Source: Zygaena filipendulae
Lineage: Eukaryota; Arthropoda; Insecta; Lepidoptera; Zygaenidae
DNA: 64,000 nucleotides
Direction: 5' to 3'
Assembly (NCBI GenBank): GCA_907165275.2
Contig: OU015655.1
Span: forward strand, 8,506,501-8,570,500
This document shows positions 33,401 to 43,100 of this stretch, piece by piece (within the stretch, counting starts at the first letter, position 1; every line of letters starts with the position of its first letter). The position numbers and the translations under genes are program-made. Below the pieces are notes generated by a model, which saw only the letters and a list, made by a program, of their open reading frames with translations, was not told where the DNA came from and did not search any database.

Positions 33401-34588
33401 TCTTTCGGACGAAATTCAAATAGGTACTAAACGGGCTCCTTCAATAAGTCCCCCATTCAACTTCATAAGTTTTATATTACCTATATATTAAATGAGTTTG
33501 TATTGTTTTCAGAAATATTACACCGCGGCGATCTTTCCTCTTCGATGGAGTCCCTTGCTTACGACTCGTCGGTTGCGTCTCCCGGCAGCGTCACAAGTCA
33601 CTCCCAACGCACTAAACGTATGCGTACGAGTTTCAAACACCATCAACTTCGGACTATGAAGTCTTACTTCGCCATCAACCAGAATCCCGACGCTAAAGAT
33701 TTGAAGCAGCTTGCACAGAAGACTGGACTGTCGAAGAGGGTGTTACAGGTTGATGAAATTATTAATTTATAGTTGTATGTTTTTGTATACTTCTAAGGTC
33801 TTTTAGATATCAAGGTATTTTATTTTGGCACCTGGAATTTATAAATATTTTAAACATCTACCTAACAAAGTTATTGGTTTACAATACATATACATACTAG
33901 TTGTGCCTCGCGGTTTCACCCGCGTTAATTTAAGAGTTCCCGCGGGAATTCCGGGATAAAAAGTACCCTATGTGTTAATGTGATGTATAAGCTAAATTAT
34001 TGTAAAGTTTCATTTAAATCCAGCCAGTAGTTTTTGCGTGAAAGGATCCATCCATCCATACATACTTTCAAACTTTCTCGTGTATAGTATTAGTAGGATA
34101 TTGCGGCTTTTTCAAGAATTATAATAATCTACCATATAGGTTTTATATAAAAATCAGTTGCCGCGCGTTAGTGTGGCAAAGCACAGCTAGTGTCTCATTA
34201 AACTTTAAACTACATACGTAGGTACATATGCTTATATTGTTTCAACTGTCCATAGTGATACCCTTTTAATTCATCGTATTCAAGCGTATATAGATAAATA
34301 TGCAAAAATACTAATTAGGTAATAAAATTCATACAAATCTTTCAGGTTTGGTTTCAAAACGCTCGTGCCAAATGGCGTCGGAATATGATGAAGCATGAAT
34401 CAAATCAACATGGAGCGATCTCGTCTAACGGCAATCCAGGTCTTCCCGGGAACTCATCCATCGTTCCTGTATCCCTTCCACAGCAGAGCGTGGGTCCCAG
34501 CATGATGCTTAGCGACTCTCTTCAGCAAATGGAAGACTTGAGGGTCCACACACCGTCACACCCAATGAACTTCAACGAACTGTACTGA
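15417..34588 (+). CDS. ap: LIM-homeodomain transcription factor, apterous family (Lhx2/9 class)
   Basis: Spliced CDS (hand model): 15417-15499, 17502-17636, 21969-22205, 22919-23067, 33513-33748, 34346-34588. That is 1083 bases and 360 residues, with all phases compatible and all introns GT-AG. Domains: LIM1 with C18, C21, H39, C42, C45, C48, C67, D70; LIM2 with C80, C83, H102, C105, C108, C111, C130, H133; a basic QKGRPRKRK linker at 172-180 that is typical of apterous/Lhx2/Lhx9; homeodomain about 235-294 with recognition helix VWFQNARAKWRRN. The homeodomain segment TKRMRTSFKHHQLRTMKSYF matches apterous. The C-terminus is short and ends NFNELY. Family knowledge: nuclear factor acting with the LIM-binding cofactor Chip/Ldb, selecting dorsal wing fate and neuron identity. 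Lepidoptera carry two apterous paralogues (A and B); I cannot say which this is. The N-terminus upstream of LIM1 is short and may lack a further exon. Confidence 0.93.
15730..15935 (+). mobile_element. Helitron-like element
   Basis: 'caatattataaatacgaatgtgagtctg' head, 'ctttcacaccttaactactcaac' and a 'gggtgaaactacggggaacagctagta' tail. Forward copy in apterous intron 1. Confidence 0.55.
15950..16195 (-). mobile_element. Helitron-like variant, reverse
   Basis: 'agctgttccgcgcggtttcacccgcgataatttcgaagttcc' then 'cccttaggggttga' and 'ggtctctacgatcagcggttc'. Same subfamily as 12785-13200 and 23448-23690. Confidence 0.55.
16795..17455 (-). pseudogene. Non-LTR retrotransposon, C-terminal end of ORF2 (truncated, frameshifted)
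   Basis: Minus-strand frame 17341-16901 encodes a 146-residue piece with blocks KITKATEIRLVRALVFPIFL, DALEMWCWRTMLEVSWTEFQ, RILAFFGHISRR and GTRPRGRSPMRWN. These form the C-terminal region shared by many insect LINE 'endonuclease-reverse transcriptase' proteins. Upstream, the frame shifts: the block VYLGALISN is read in another frame just before 17345. The catalytic domains are absent, so this is a 5'-truncated dead copy. A GAAGAAGAA-like tail in minus sense near 16795 fits the 3' end. Confidence 0.8.
17502..17636 (+). CDS. ap: apterous exon 2: second half of LIM1
   Basis: Acceptor 'tttttttccaag' ends at 17501 and donor ttacag|GTATAC follows. It encodes YYLLAVDRQWHGSCLRC and on to GNIYCKEDYY, supplying H39, C42, C45, C48, C67 and D70 of LIM1. 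It joins exon 1 by completing an Arg codon (AG|G) and ends in phase 2. Confidence 0.93.
19138..19640 (-). mobile_element. Two to three tandem Helitron-like copies, reverse
   Basis: ACTAGCTGTCCC starts occur at about 19138 and 19351, and a third partial core at about 19455. Each is followed by a CCCGCGGGAATTCC core. The final part 'tttcggagtccatcgcggacaaacaacgtgac' repeats the one at 1970-2000, so these two loci share a recent ancestor. Confidence 0.6.
19975..20157 (+). mobile_element. Helitron-like fragment, forward
   Basis: 'tgttcgtttgtctctctaaaactcgag', 'tgcgggaattccgaaactcacgcg' and a GTGAAACCGCGGGCACAGCTAGT tail. The head is missing. Confidence 0.5.
20204..20358. mobile_element. Hairpin MITE (155 bp)
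   Basis: The ends TCTGGACATGAA (20204-20215) and TTCATGTCCAGA (20347-20358) are perfect inverted repeats, and the complementarity continues inward with mismatches ('ctactttttaacatta' against 'ttagtgttaaaaagtag'). It is non-coding and AT-rich, and TA flanks both sides. Probably a foldback miniature transposon. Confidence 0.7.
20985..21798 (+). mobile_element. Dispersed 'GGCCAAGTGCG ... GGAACCCTAAA' element
   Basis: It begins after a poly-A run with CCGGCCAAGTGCGTGTTGGAC and ends with GGGTGCGGAACCCTAAA, the two conserved ends of a repeat common in Lepidoptera. A GC-rich segment with codon-like repetition ('gctacgctacgctccgc', 'gccgccgccaccgcccgc') lies in the middle (21185-21325); its open frame has no recognisable domain and I do not call it a gene. 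Confidence 0.55.
21862..21939 (+). mobile_element. LINE 3' tail
   Basis: 'aatgccgcaaggcattaag', 'ttcgccatttgtacacactg' and 'tgcaataaagaataaataaa' with six AAAT-like repeats: the 3' end of a non-LTR element with its microsatellite tail. The same tail lies inverted at 23826-23900. Confidence 0.65.
21969..22205 (+). CDS. ap: apterous exon 3: LIM2
   Basis: Acceptor 'cttgttacag' ends at 21968 and donor tatag|GTTTGT follows. It carries the whole second LIM domain: CARCGNGISANELVMRAREM, then H102, C105, C108, C111, C130, H133. The segment after the domain (SACLDDYCDDDINNVY) is acidic and not recognisable. Phases 2 to 2 match exons 2 and 4. Confidence 0.93.
22206..22918 (+). other. apterous intron 3 (0.7 kb)
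   Basis: GT at 22206, AG at 22917-22918. AT-rich, with no repeat or exon recognised. Confidence 0.75.
22919..23067 (+). CDS. ap: apterous exon 4: linker with QKGRPRKRK motif
   Basis: Acceptor 'cctatatag' ends at 22918 and donor ctctag|GTGAGC follows. It encodes a linker with GGPGQKGRPRKRKLTQGSP; the basic motif is diagnostic of apterous/Lhx2/Lhx9 and likely contributes to nuclear import. It ends in phase 1 and joins exon 5 through a GAA codon. Confidence 0.9.
23448..23690 (-). mobile_element. Helitron-like variant, reverse
   Basis: Opening ACTAGCTGTCCCGCGCGG, 'cgtttaggggttgaattttc' and 'ggtctctacgatcagcggttta'. Nearly identical to 15950-16195. Confidence 0.55.
23826..23900 (-). mobile_element. 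LINE 3' tail, inverted relative to 21862-21939
   Basis: 'tttatttatttattctttat' and 'tgcacagtaggtacaaatgg', then 'cgaacttaatgccttgcag', is the reverse complement of the tail at 21862-21939 with a few changes. Together they bracket apterous exons 3 and 4. Confidence 0.65.
24390..24740. promoter_or_regulatory. GC-rich unique block in apterous intron 4
   Basis: Against AT-rich surroundings this stretch is GC-rich, includes 'caggcgccttcccccgcgc', 'cgctcgccggggtcgaccg' and 'gaccatggggcgacacctcg', and matches no repeat elsewhere in the window. It could be an internal promoter, an enhancer or an unrecognised non-coding exon. No long ORF. Inferred from composition only. Confidence 0.25.
24885..24967. 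repeat. Inverted repeat carrying two CACGTG E-boxes
   Basis: The left arm 24885-24902 (GTCGTTATGTCACGTGGT) and right arm 24951-24967 (ACCACGTGACATACGAC) are inverted copies differing by one indel. CACGTG lies at 24895-24900 and 24953-24958. Between them is 'acgtacgtacgatgaacgta'. It could be a small foldback element or a bHLH-binding site pair. Confidence 0.6.
25039..25353. mobile_element. MITE with 15-bp terminal inverted repeats
   Basis: GCAGTCTCGACATAC (25039-25053) is the perfect reverse complement of 25339-25353. The 285-bp interior is non-coding. Its ends also contain imperfect inverted words ('gcttatcgatcg' against 'cgaccgatagc'). Confidence 0.65.
26030..26150. promoter_or_regulatory. 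Candidate unique regulatory block in apterous intron 4
   Basis: 'aataactcaccggtataatt' to 'gagacgccatgcggaacgctg' is of higher complexity, repeat-free, and holds TAATTA- and ACCGGT-type motifs. Weak evidence. Confidence 0.15.
27704..27745. repeat. Perfect stem-loop, 16-bp arms
   Basis: GTACAGACGGACTTCT at 27704-27719 and its exact reverse complement at 27730-27745 flank a 10-base loop. The whole is 42 bases. No sign of a larger element around it. Confidence 0.8.
29411..29540 (-). mobile_element. LINE 3' tail fragment
   Basis: 'ttttattttattttctttatttcaacattaac' matches the tail at 60263-60350 and is the reverse complement of an AATAAAG-type LINE 3' end. Only the end is present. Confidence 0.45.
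30321..30466. mobile_element. MITE with 29-bp terminal inverted repeats
   Basis: The arm 30321-30349 (starting CCGCACTCAGAATCGACTTT) and arm 30438-30466 (ending GACTCTGAGTGCGG) are inverted with one mismatch. The 88-bp centre is AT-rich and non-coding. Length 146 bp. Confidence 0.75.
30860..31220. promoter_or_regulatory. Candidate enhancer block in apterous intron 4
   Basis: A repeat-free stretch with TAATTA-type cores ('aattataaatttaataattaac'), the block 'gcatcggcgagtccattatg', 'gaaccaccgagcgcgtttgg' and 'ttatcatcgcgtattatttg'. Complexity and motif density exceed the surrounding intron. Function is inferred, not shown. Confidence 0.3.
32680..32830 (+). mobile_element. Helitron-like fragments, mixed
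   Basis: 'tgcggtttcacccgcgtgaaacg' and 'catccgatttaaaatgag' are reverse-type pieces; 'tgcgggaattccgaaactcatgcggg' and 'gtgaaaccgcggggcacagc' are the forward 3' end. Two partial copies appear abutted. Confidence 0.45.
32937..33359. mobile_element. Insertion of 393 bp flanked by a 15-bp direct repeat
   Basis: CTTTTAGGGTATGAT occurs at 32937-32951 and again at 33345-33359, consistent with a target-site duplication. The interior has no ORF; it includes a 13-bp perfect stem (33048-33060 with 33068-33080, loop of 7) and ends AT-rich. A TSD of this length suggests a SINE or truncated LINE inserted by target-primed reverse transcription. It sits 154 bp upstream of the homeodomain exon. Confidence 0.5.
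33513..33748 (+). CDS. ap: apterous exon 5: most of the homeodomain
   Basis: Acceptor 'tattgttttcag' ends at 33512 and donor ttacag|GTTGAT follows. It encodes a Ser-rich lead (MESLAYDSSVASPGSVTSHS) and homeodomain residues from TKRMRTSFKHHQLRTMKSYF to LSKRVLQ. The exon break just before VWFQNAR in helix 3 is the conserved homeobox intron position of this class. Confidence 0.95.
33749..34345 (+). other. apterous intron 5, with Helitron-like copy
   Basis: GT at 33749, AG at 34344-34345. The reverse Helitron-like element spans about 33897-34105 ('actagttgtgcctcgcggtttcacccgcg' to 'tatagtattagtagg'). Confidence 0.7.
33897..34105 (-). mobile_element. Helitron-like element, reverse
   Basis: ACTAGTTGTGCCTCGCGG start, CCCGCGGGAATTCCGGGAT core and 'gtattagtagga' end. 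It lies inside the intron that splits the homeodomain helix 3. Confidence 0.6.
34346..34588 (+). CDS. ap: apterous exon 6: end of homeodomain and C-terminus
   Basis: Acceptor 'atctttcag' ends at 34345. It opens with VWFQNARAKWRRNMMKHESN, then a Pro/Ser/Gln-rich tail, and ends HPMNFNELY with TGA at 34586-34588. The tail is shorter than in the fly protein. Confidence 0.95.
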   Translation, partial: VWFQNARAKWRRNMMKHESNQHGAISSNGNPGLPGNSSIVPVSLPQQSVGPSMMLSDSLQQMEDLRVHTPSHPMNFNELY

Positions 34589-37500
34589 CATACAGATGAT
34601 CGTGCGGGCAAGGCTTATGGGTAGTCTTGTGAAATATTTATTTCACATAGATTAGGTTCATCAGATTAAGCGGCTGTGTAAATAAGTACTTTCTTTGGAA
34701 TAATGTATTTTACTTTATACTCTATAGTAGGTATATCCACATCCTCTGGAGAAACTATTGACTAATAGAGAAGATCACCGGATCTTTTCAGTTATTCATA
34801 AGCACTTACGTAGGTAAGTGCAACTCAAGAAGAAAAAGACAAGATTTGTTTAAGATTTTTGTTACTGTTAAGTGATTTTTTATAGACCTTGGCCCACGTC
34901 CCATTATTTAAGGAAAAGATTTAATCCTTATAACAGTTAGACTAAGCAGTGCGTGTAGGTACTATGGGTACCAAATCACTGATAAGACCTACTTACTTAT
35001 TTATTTTAAGAAAATTTTCTTATTGTGATTAATAGGTTCCGACAAATAATTTTTAGGTTGTTTCATTAAGATTATTTTGTATTTTCATTATAATGTATAA
35101 TAAGTAATAAAAGTAAGTTATTAAATATTTTATTAACTTAATATTTAATCGGAAAGGGGGAGTCGAAAGAATTTGGAAGCACAATATAAAACGTTTTTTT
35201 TTTTTTAAATCTATAAATCGCTATGGACAAGGTCAATTACTTTAATAATGGGCGCAACTAGCTTTGATAGGTTTTGAAAATGTTTAGGTATAATTTTTTT
35301 AATATTTGATAGTTACATGTTACTGGAATGATTGAGATTTTTTGGAAGATGTTATTCTAGTCCTACCTATTTTTAGTTATTCAAATTCAAACTCAAAAGC
35401 TTGTAACTCCTTTGTGTATTCACTGATGTGTGACGGTGCCCATTCCATGGCATAACTCCTCAAATGAATTAGTAAGCGCGGTCCAGTGTTGTTATAGTTT
35501 GTTATGGTGGTCGTGGTTTTGAGTCTTGAGGGCAATTAATTTTTGGGTTGAAAATAATTTAACTAAATTGGCTAGCATATTAGTACGAGTCATTCATTGG
35601 GTGTCGTGAAAGTTTGCCTGTTTCGACGATATATTTTATCTATTAGCTCTTTGTAACTGCAAAACTTCTCGTTTGTGTATATATTACAAGTAGGTATTGT
35701 ATTGTGGAAACTAGAATAGATACCTTAATAGGCCATTATTTTGTAGATTTATAGTTATCTTTCGGCAGCTATTTTGAACACTGAGCAGGAAACTGGATTT
35801 CGAGAAAACCACGTTTTAACTTAGGAATCAATATAACATTAAGCTGAAGAAGATATTTTTATGATTAATAAAAATTGGCAGAATTATAACAATAGACGCT
35901 GTTTTTAAAGGAGAAGGTACGTGAGTAAGTAAGTACATATATTATAATATGTATATCCTCATTTAAATGGCTAATTATTATCATAAATCTGGAAGAGTTA
36001 AGTTGATTCTAGTCAAAATTAAAAATATATATACTTACATAATAATATTATATAATAATGTATAAAGTAGTGATGGTATGCGTTTATTTAATAACAATAA
36101 CTATATTATAAGGTTAAATAATCCTGATTATTATCATAATATTAATGTTAGATTTAAGATACAAGGGATTTATTGTACGTACAATAATTTTTTTTTTGAA
36201 ATATCTACTATATCGAAGAACTTATAAAATATGTTAAATAACGTTAAAGGCAAGACCGCAATAAAAAAAAAAAATCGATATACTTTCCACATTTAGTAAA
36301 AAAAGTAAATAGGTGCCTACTTAAAGATCGTAAACATTGGATACGGTACTAATTCGAATTAGGTAAGAAATCATGATTGCCACAAAAGCTGATTTTTGTG
36401 GGAAGACCTATCCAGACCAATAATAATTAATGTATGTTCAGTACTATGACAGTAGGTGTGTAAATTATGTAAGTAAGTAATGGATTAATCGTTAGCATAA
36501 AATGTAATTTAAAGCAAGTTAACCAATTATCGAATTTTGGTAGGAAGTAGCTAAGTTTGTAGAGATTGATCTTAGTTACACGAATAATAATGGTATTACA
36601 CAAAAAAAACAGTATAATACAATATAATATCACTTGTCTAATATATTATAGTAACTGTAATTAATGATAACAATTATATTATTGCATTATATCACAGTTT
36701 GTTTCAGTCATATTATACCTATAAATGATTAAACGTTCGTTCATTGAGACATACTACCTACCTACCAGAAACTTAAATATCTCTCTACATAAACTCTTTT
36801 TTATACGCGTACCTACTTTTTGCTTAACCATAACAGGTTCAACATAGCAGGATTACAATAGATTACATATTAGTAATTATTGTAAATGTAGATATAATAT
36901 TACGTTCAAAAATGCAATTGAGGATAATCTTGATTATTGTAAACACAAAGTAAAGTATTTTTTAAAATTATATTATCACTTAGAATATTGCAATATTTAT
37001 CAATTATTACGTACATATAAAGTACCACTTAGGCATTGTTAAGGCTAGTGAAAAATCAAATCCAAAAGTTATAAAGGAAGAAGGCCCTATGTTAGATTTG
37101 TAACCAGCGAAGCATTCTCAGCCAGACTGATCTTATTGTATACTAGGAAAGTCTGGGGGACTTGAGACTTCATTAAAATATCTACGGGCAGTTATAAATC
37201 TAGTTCAGATATTTTAACAAGATGGCTTGGCATAGCGTGCGATTTTCGGTAGCTCGATTGCGGTTATTTTGTGTCGATGAAAAGGTCTCAGATCAAAATA
37301 ATATACGTGGGTTTTATATGTTTGAGTATAACAAGTTTTAAGAAAGGAACCTTATAATACTTCCATTTGAAAAACCGTATAGTTAATATGTTAGGTACTT
37401 AGAAATTACGTAGTGAGTTGATACGAAAAACTCCAGGGTAAATTTGAATGTTACAATACCAAATAATTCTGACGCAATTTTTTTACAAGCTTTTATACTT

Positions 37501-38229
37501 GTGATGTTCTATGTGAGTTCGTTTCTGCAAATCATCATTCAACCTAGATAATGTAATATAATGGCGCCATCGAGCTGATCTGATCATAGAGTCGAGATGT
37601 ATGCACTGACACTCACTGATGGTAAGAAAGTCAAAGTCGAAGTTTGAATTAATGACGAGGGTGTGTAGATGGAATCGGAGGATTGCCATTGGATCACTCT
37701 AATAGAAACTGCTAAGCTATAGTCATGTTTGAGCTCGTTTGTTTTGTTCACGTGAGTACCTGCTATTAGGTAAAAATGAGATTGAAGCTTGTTTAAAAAA
37801 ACTTAGGTAGCGGATTCAACATCGCACAAGTGTTTCGTCATAATTGACGTGAAAGGTCTTAGATGTCACTCGATATTGGGATCCTTCAGTTATTCTTCTG
37901 AGATCCTCAAAAGAATAACTAAAGCACCTTCGCGTTAGTGTAAAGTGTATGCATTTGTGGTACAAAAAGAGCTGCACTAAATTCAACCTGCTTGCATGTG
38001 ACTCATGAAGTCAGAAATATTCTTTAAAAAACGATGTCTACTACTACACTTTGATCCTCCTTTGATCTTAGCCAAATGTCATTAGGTAATCTGTTATATT
38101 TATTGGCATTTGTCGATTACCTTCTCTCTGATCACTATTATTTGTTTGTCACATATATACCGTATATTTACTGTTGAGTGATTTATTTATTTTGAAATAT
38201 TTGTTGTTGGCATTAATACGTTTGATAAA
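34589..38229. other. apterous 3'UTR and intergenic to ferlin
   Basis: No exon recognised. It is AT-rich. The first AATAAA after the apterous stop that I find plausible as a polyadenylation signal is at 35106-35111. The last part, just before 38230, has an in-frame TGA at 38179, which bounds the ferlin start. Confidence 0.5.
35106..35111 (+). terminator. Candidate polyadenylation signal of apterous
   Basis: AATAAA, about 520 bases after the stop codon. Canonical hexamer in AT-rich DNA, so chance occurrence is possible. Confidence 0.3.
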
Positions 38230-40112
38230 ATGTTAAGAAGCAAACTTTCCACCTCCAAGCCACCGGAGAGGGTTAACAGGCAAAAACCTGTCCGGCTGCA
38301 AACTTATAGAATTGAAAATGAATACAATCCGGAAACGATGCCTCAGTATTTTCAGGTTATATATAACTTGATTCTCATAAATTATTTATTGCACAAACCC
38401 ATTATTGGTTGGATTGCGGAGTTGGTCGCTTTTTGCGAAGACAACTTGCTACACAACATGGCTCCTTGTAGGCCGAGACGTCTTGACGTGAGCCATAATA
38501 AATGGGCAAATACATTTTTGTTTTGTAATTCATTATCTGCATTTAACGTAAAAGTAAAAACTTTTTTTGACGTGATTTATCAATAATTTCTTAGAATTAT
38601 GAACAATAAGGGGGTGTCCATTAATTACGTAAGGCTATTTAGGCGATTTATGAACCTCCCTTCCCCCTTGGTGAGATGTCGTGAGATCTGGTTCGACCTC
38701 AGAAGATCTGTGGGTTCGACATATTATATTTTTGACTTTTATAGATTTCAGTTAATATATTAGAAGGCCGGAAACTCGCATGGGCGAATCCCCAGGTAGC
38801 TAATTCTTATGTGACTGTCGCAATTGGGAAAAAGAAATACCGAACCACGATAAGGAGGAATATGGAAGAGCCAATTTATAAAGAAGTACGCAATAAAAGA
38901 TTAGTCATAATATATAAATAATAATTATAATATTTATTTGAGTAAAGTTAGAAAATCTAAGATGCCTAAATGTCTAAATCTAAGATCATTTTAAAAAAAT
39001 GGGAAAATGTATAAAATAAGACATACTTAGGTATAACTAATTATTTTGATGATAAGTTTGCAATATTGCAACAAAGTTAAAAAATCATCACACAGCAGAT
39101 GTATCAACAAAATAGTATTTAATCAATGTCACAAATTCTCCTAGCAATTTCTTTTTAAATTAAATATCTTAAAATATATGATTTTTATAGCAGTTGGCAC
39201 TAGCTATAGTCTGGCCGGGGCCCTGTACAAAAGCAATATCGAGCTATGTAGAGTGTGTGTATATTTGAGCATTAGGTACCTATGTAGCAATCTTTACCCA
39301 TTGTTTTATTAATAAACCGTTATTTCTTTGCTATTACGTTAAGTGTCTTAATAAAAAATATTGTTGATATAAGTTTTTCATATTCGAAATGTACGCAAGC
39401 ATCCGTGAAGTTCAAAGTACCAGCCTCTGGTTAGCAGTGATGGAGCCCCGTTGTTTCGCATCACCTCATCTCATCGGCGAGGCTAATATAGATCTTGGTG
39501 TCATTTGGGCTCAGCCGAGTAAGTTACCTTGTACTTACATAATACATAGTTATAAATATGTAATAGGTACATAGATACATAGTTATGTATTATGTAATAT
39601 GTACCATCGTTCCTAATTAATTTCTAAATAACGATTGTGTATGATCTCCAATTTAACATTTTAATATGATTATTAAGACGAAATGCCGTAACTATCTCCT
39701 AATAACATAATATATATATATTTTTTTCAATAACTTTCTTTGAAAATATTCCAAAAAATATGGTAAATTATGACAAAAAAAATTGTATAATAGGTATAAA
39801 GTATTGTATATAAAACGTAGTAATTGCATTTACTTCGGGTAGGTAGATATAGCAAATTACCGTCGCATTATATGGTAGAATTTGTATTATTGTACAGCTC
39901 GAGTGAGCGAAAATTTTAAGTCACAGAGCATAATAATTCGCATTCGCATTTATTTATTCAGATCGCCAAGTTTATCACAAATGGGCCCAGTTGAGGCTTC
40001 CACGGGACACAGTTGATGGACCGGTCGGCTTCCTCAAACTGGACGTTTCCATAATACTGAAAGGAGAGGTACGAATTATATCAGAAACCGCGGGAGACGA
40101 GAAACCCGAAGA
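38230..40112 (+). CDS. ferlin exons 1-3: C2B and FerI region (residues 1-185)
   Basis: Exon 1 starts at the first ATG after an in-frame TGA (38179) and runs to a GAC|GTGAGC donor. Exon 2 opens FFIFEMYASIREV, the beta-strand that follows in ferlin C2B. Exon 3 has QVYHKWAQL and GPVGFLKLDVSIILKGE, the FerI signature ('HKWALL...GYLKCDI...GKGD' in other ferlins). An earlier donor CAG|GTTATA at 38355 in exon 1 is possible but would remove two beta-strands. The usual Asp of the first C2 loop is absent (KPIIGW), so calcium binding by this domain is unlikely. Confidence 0.8.
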
Positions 40113-43100
40113 GTGAGTTAATTGAAATAAATGAATGAGAAACAACGTTAATTATTATATTTATGATGTAAAAGTATTTACAACTGGCGGTCACCCGCTG
40201 CTTTTAATGTCAGCTCTACACTTAATTTGTACGTTTATGGAAATCAATGGAGTTCATTCTTGATTGATTTCCATACTGATTTGAATAAAAAGTCAACCGA
40301 GACAATATTTTGTAATTAATTTTAATCTATGGGTATTTTGTATTTATAAATGTGTATGAATAATATATTTTACCTAGTTAGATGAAAATTTAGATATTTG
40401 ATACTACAATAAATCACTCTAGATACAGATTGCACGATACGTATATGTTCTAAATTAACAAATAGGAAAGTTTTAGCCCTGTATAAAGAATTCCCGACGG
40501 AGTTCCAAAATTCCTACTCGTGAATCCACAAGAAATTGCTATAGACATTAGAACCGCTTTACTCTTCATGAGAACCCATTACTAGTAGATACGAGTAACA
40601 ACGCTTAGTACCTACTTAGCTAAGCGAAACGAAAATCAGCTGTTCTAAAGCGCTCGTAGCACTATACTCGTTCAAAAATTCCTCAGGGTTACGAAATGTA
40701 TTGTAAATGGGGACAGCATAAACATGTTCTCGATTTAAAAACATTTTTCATCTTTTTATCTTACTTCGTAGTTTATTTTTATCTTGTATCTACAATATTT
40801 TTGTTCCGATATGATGTTTTATGCTTCAAAACTATCGAAAACTCACTGTTAATTTACATTATAAAAACAAGAAACTAGTGATTAGAAATTTTGGATCATA
40901 TTTAATTTCAAAGATTTGACGTTAGCACAGAAAATATGTCTATGTCTAAAATTTTATGGCGCCATTTAAAAAACGGTGGAAACACGAAAAATCACATGTT
41001 AAACCCTAAAAACTGCAAAATTAAACGATAGGGTGTTTGTTTCAGAAATACTCTATTACCAATTGGCTCTGAACAACAACGCGCCAACTATGTCATCACT
41101 ATCTATGGTGCCTTTGGCCTTCCAAATATTCCTGTGAATAAAAGTGACCATAGATATATGAAGTCACCTAACTCTTTTATTAGAGTATATTTTTGCGGGC
41201 TAATGGTAAATAATAGGTCGGCTGATGACACAAAATAAATACATTAAAAAATGCGTTTATTACCCTCTTAGCTGAATTCATTTAATTACACAGGCTAAGA
41301 CCGCAGTCCAACACAGGAACAATAATCCAATATATGGTGAACAAGTGTCTATAGTGGAGATGTTTCCAAATATGAGCCAAATGATAAGATTAGAAGTTTG
41401 TTCGGTCGAGGGTGGTTGTAACAGAGTTTTGGCTAGTACTGATATGAAACTAGAGCAAATATCACACGACGGAGAAAACGGTGTGTTTATTATAAATTAT
41501 ACAATTCTAAATGATTAGCTTAGTTTAGATATATCGTAAAATACATGCTAGCTCTGTTTTATAGAGTGAGTAAAGTGGGGTTTGTCAGAATATTTCCCTG
41601 AAAACTGTGTTGCAACCTTAAATTATGACTGTCAGCTTTTGCTGAGCTTAGATAATAACTACAAGAAGATTATAAAAAAACATTATACGAATAAGTCCAA
41701 CCAAAGCTTTTAGACAGGTTTATATGTCGGTAGAATAGAATAGAATAGAATCATTTATTTCACATTATCAATTTCATAGTTATATTACTAATAAAAATGT
41801 CAGAGGATAATATGATCGTCAATAATAAAATAATAATAATAATAAAATAATAAAAGCATCATAATAAGAATGTCAATAATTATAAAAATAATAAAAATGT
41901 CATTTAAATCAAAAAATGAACATGTGAAAAATGTAAAAATAAAGATTATAAATCGATCAATCGATTTTGTACAAATATTCATTTAAACAATAAAATTCGC
42001 TATCCAACAAAAGATTCTTCAGCTGGCGGTAGAAAGTTTCGTCAGATGTATTTTTTAAACTAGCGGGTAGTTTCTCATAAAGAATTGGGCCAATCACACG
42101 CGGGTTTCTAGTGGCCAGTTTAGTCCGGTGGGGGACACTCGCTAGTCTTCCCGCATTACGCAAAGATCGCCCTCCACACTCTCGAAGACTGAAATTTGCT
42201 ATATTTTTGCGGACATAGGAAATGATCTCGAATAGGTACAGACTTGTCATTGTCATTATGCGGTGTTTAGTGAAGAGTGTCCTACAGGTTTGCCGTTGTT
42301 TTATACCTGCGATAATGCGAAGCGCGCGCTTTTGAAGAACAAAAACGCGATTGGAGTCTGTCGAGTTTCCCCACAACAATATACCGTATGACATCAGTGA
42401 GTGAAAATGTGCATAGTAAGTCTGTCTTAGTACGGCACTGGAGACGAGTGGGCGCAATTTTCGCAGAGCGTAAGCTGCACCACTAAGTTTGTCACAGAGT
42501 GTCTGTATGTGGTTTTTCCAGTTAATATGTGAGTCCAGTGTATAACCAAGAAATCTGCACGCGTGACTGATCGGAATAGGGCTATCTATGCAAACAGGTA
42601 GTTCAACTGCTTTAGCCGAAAATAGCATTAGGGTGGACTTTGTTGAGTTGAGGATAAGTCCATTTGCTGAAAACCATTCGTGCAGCCGGCTATATGTGAA
42701 ATTTATCTTTGAGTTCAGCTGCTCATAAGTGCGGGCACATATCACAACCGTCGTATCATCAGCAAATAAGACAACTAGACCGTCTGTGATGAAGTGGGCA
42801 AGATCGTTAATGAACGCCAGAAACAAAGTATTCCCAAGCGAGGATCCTTGTGGTATACCGATCTTGACATCTCCCGCCTCAGATCTGTATCTCTGGCCAT
42901 TAGCTGTCACTACTACGCATTGCTTGCGGCCCTCTAAGAAGGATTTGAGCAGCATGTGGGCATTTTCCTTTATACCGTATGAATTTAATTTTGCCAAGAG
43001 CAACTCGTGTGAGATGACGTCAAAAGCTTTTGTGAGATCACAAAAAACGCCCGCAGTTTTATATCCGTCATCTATGCTCATGAGTATTGAGTCTACTACT

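Larger units (their letters stand above)
23068..33512 (+). other. apterous intron 4 (10.4 kb)
   Basis: The largest intron, separating the LIM half from the homeodomain half. It holds Helitron-like copies (23448-23690, 32680-32830), LINE tails (23826-23900, 29411-29540), a GC-rich unique block (24390-24740), an E-box inverted repeat (24885-24967), hairpin elements (25039-25353, 27704-27745, 30321-30466), a unique block at 30860-31220 and a 393-bp insertion flanked by a 15-bp direct repeat (32952-33344). No additional exon recognised. Long introns of developmental regulators often house enhancers. Confidence 0.65.

Noticed and set aside
38356..38360. CAG|GTTATA as the end of ferlin exon 1
   Set aside because: It would delete two expected strands of C2B and leave a gap; reading on to GAC|GTGAGC at 38488 fills the domain and keeps phase. 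Not fully excluded.
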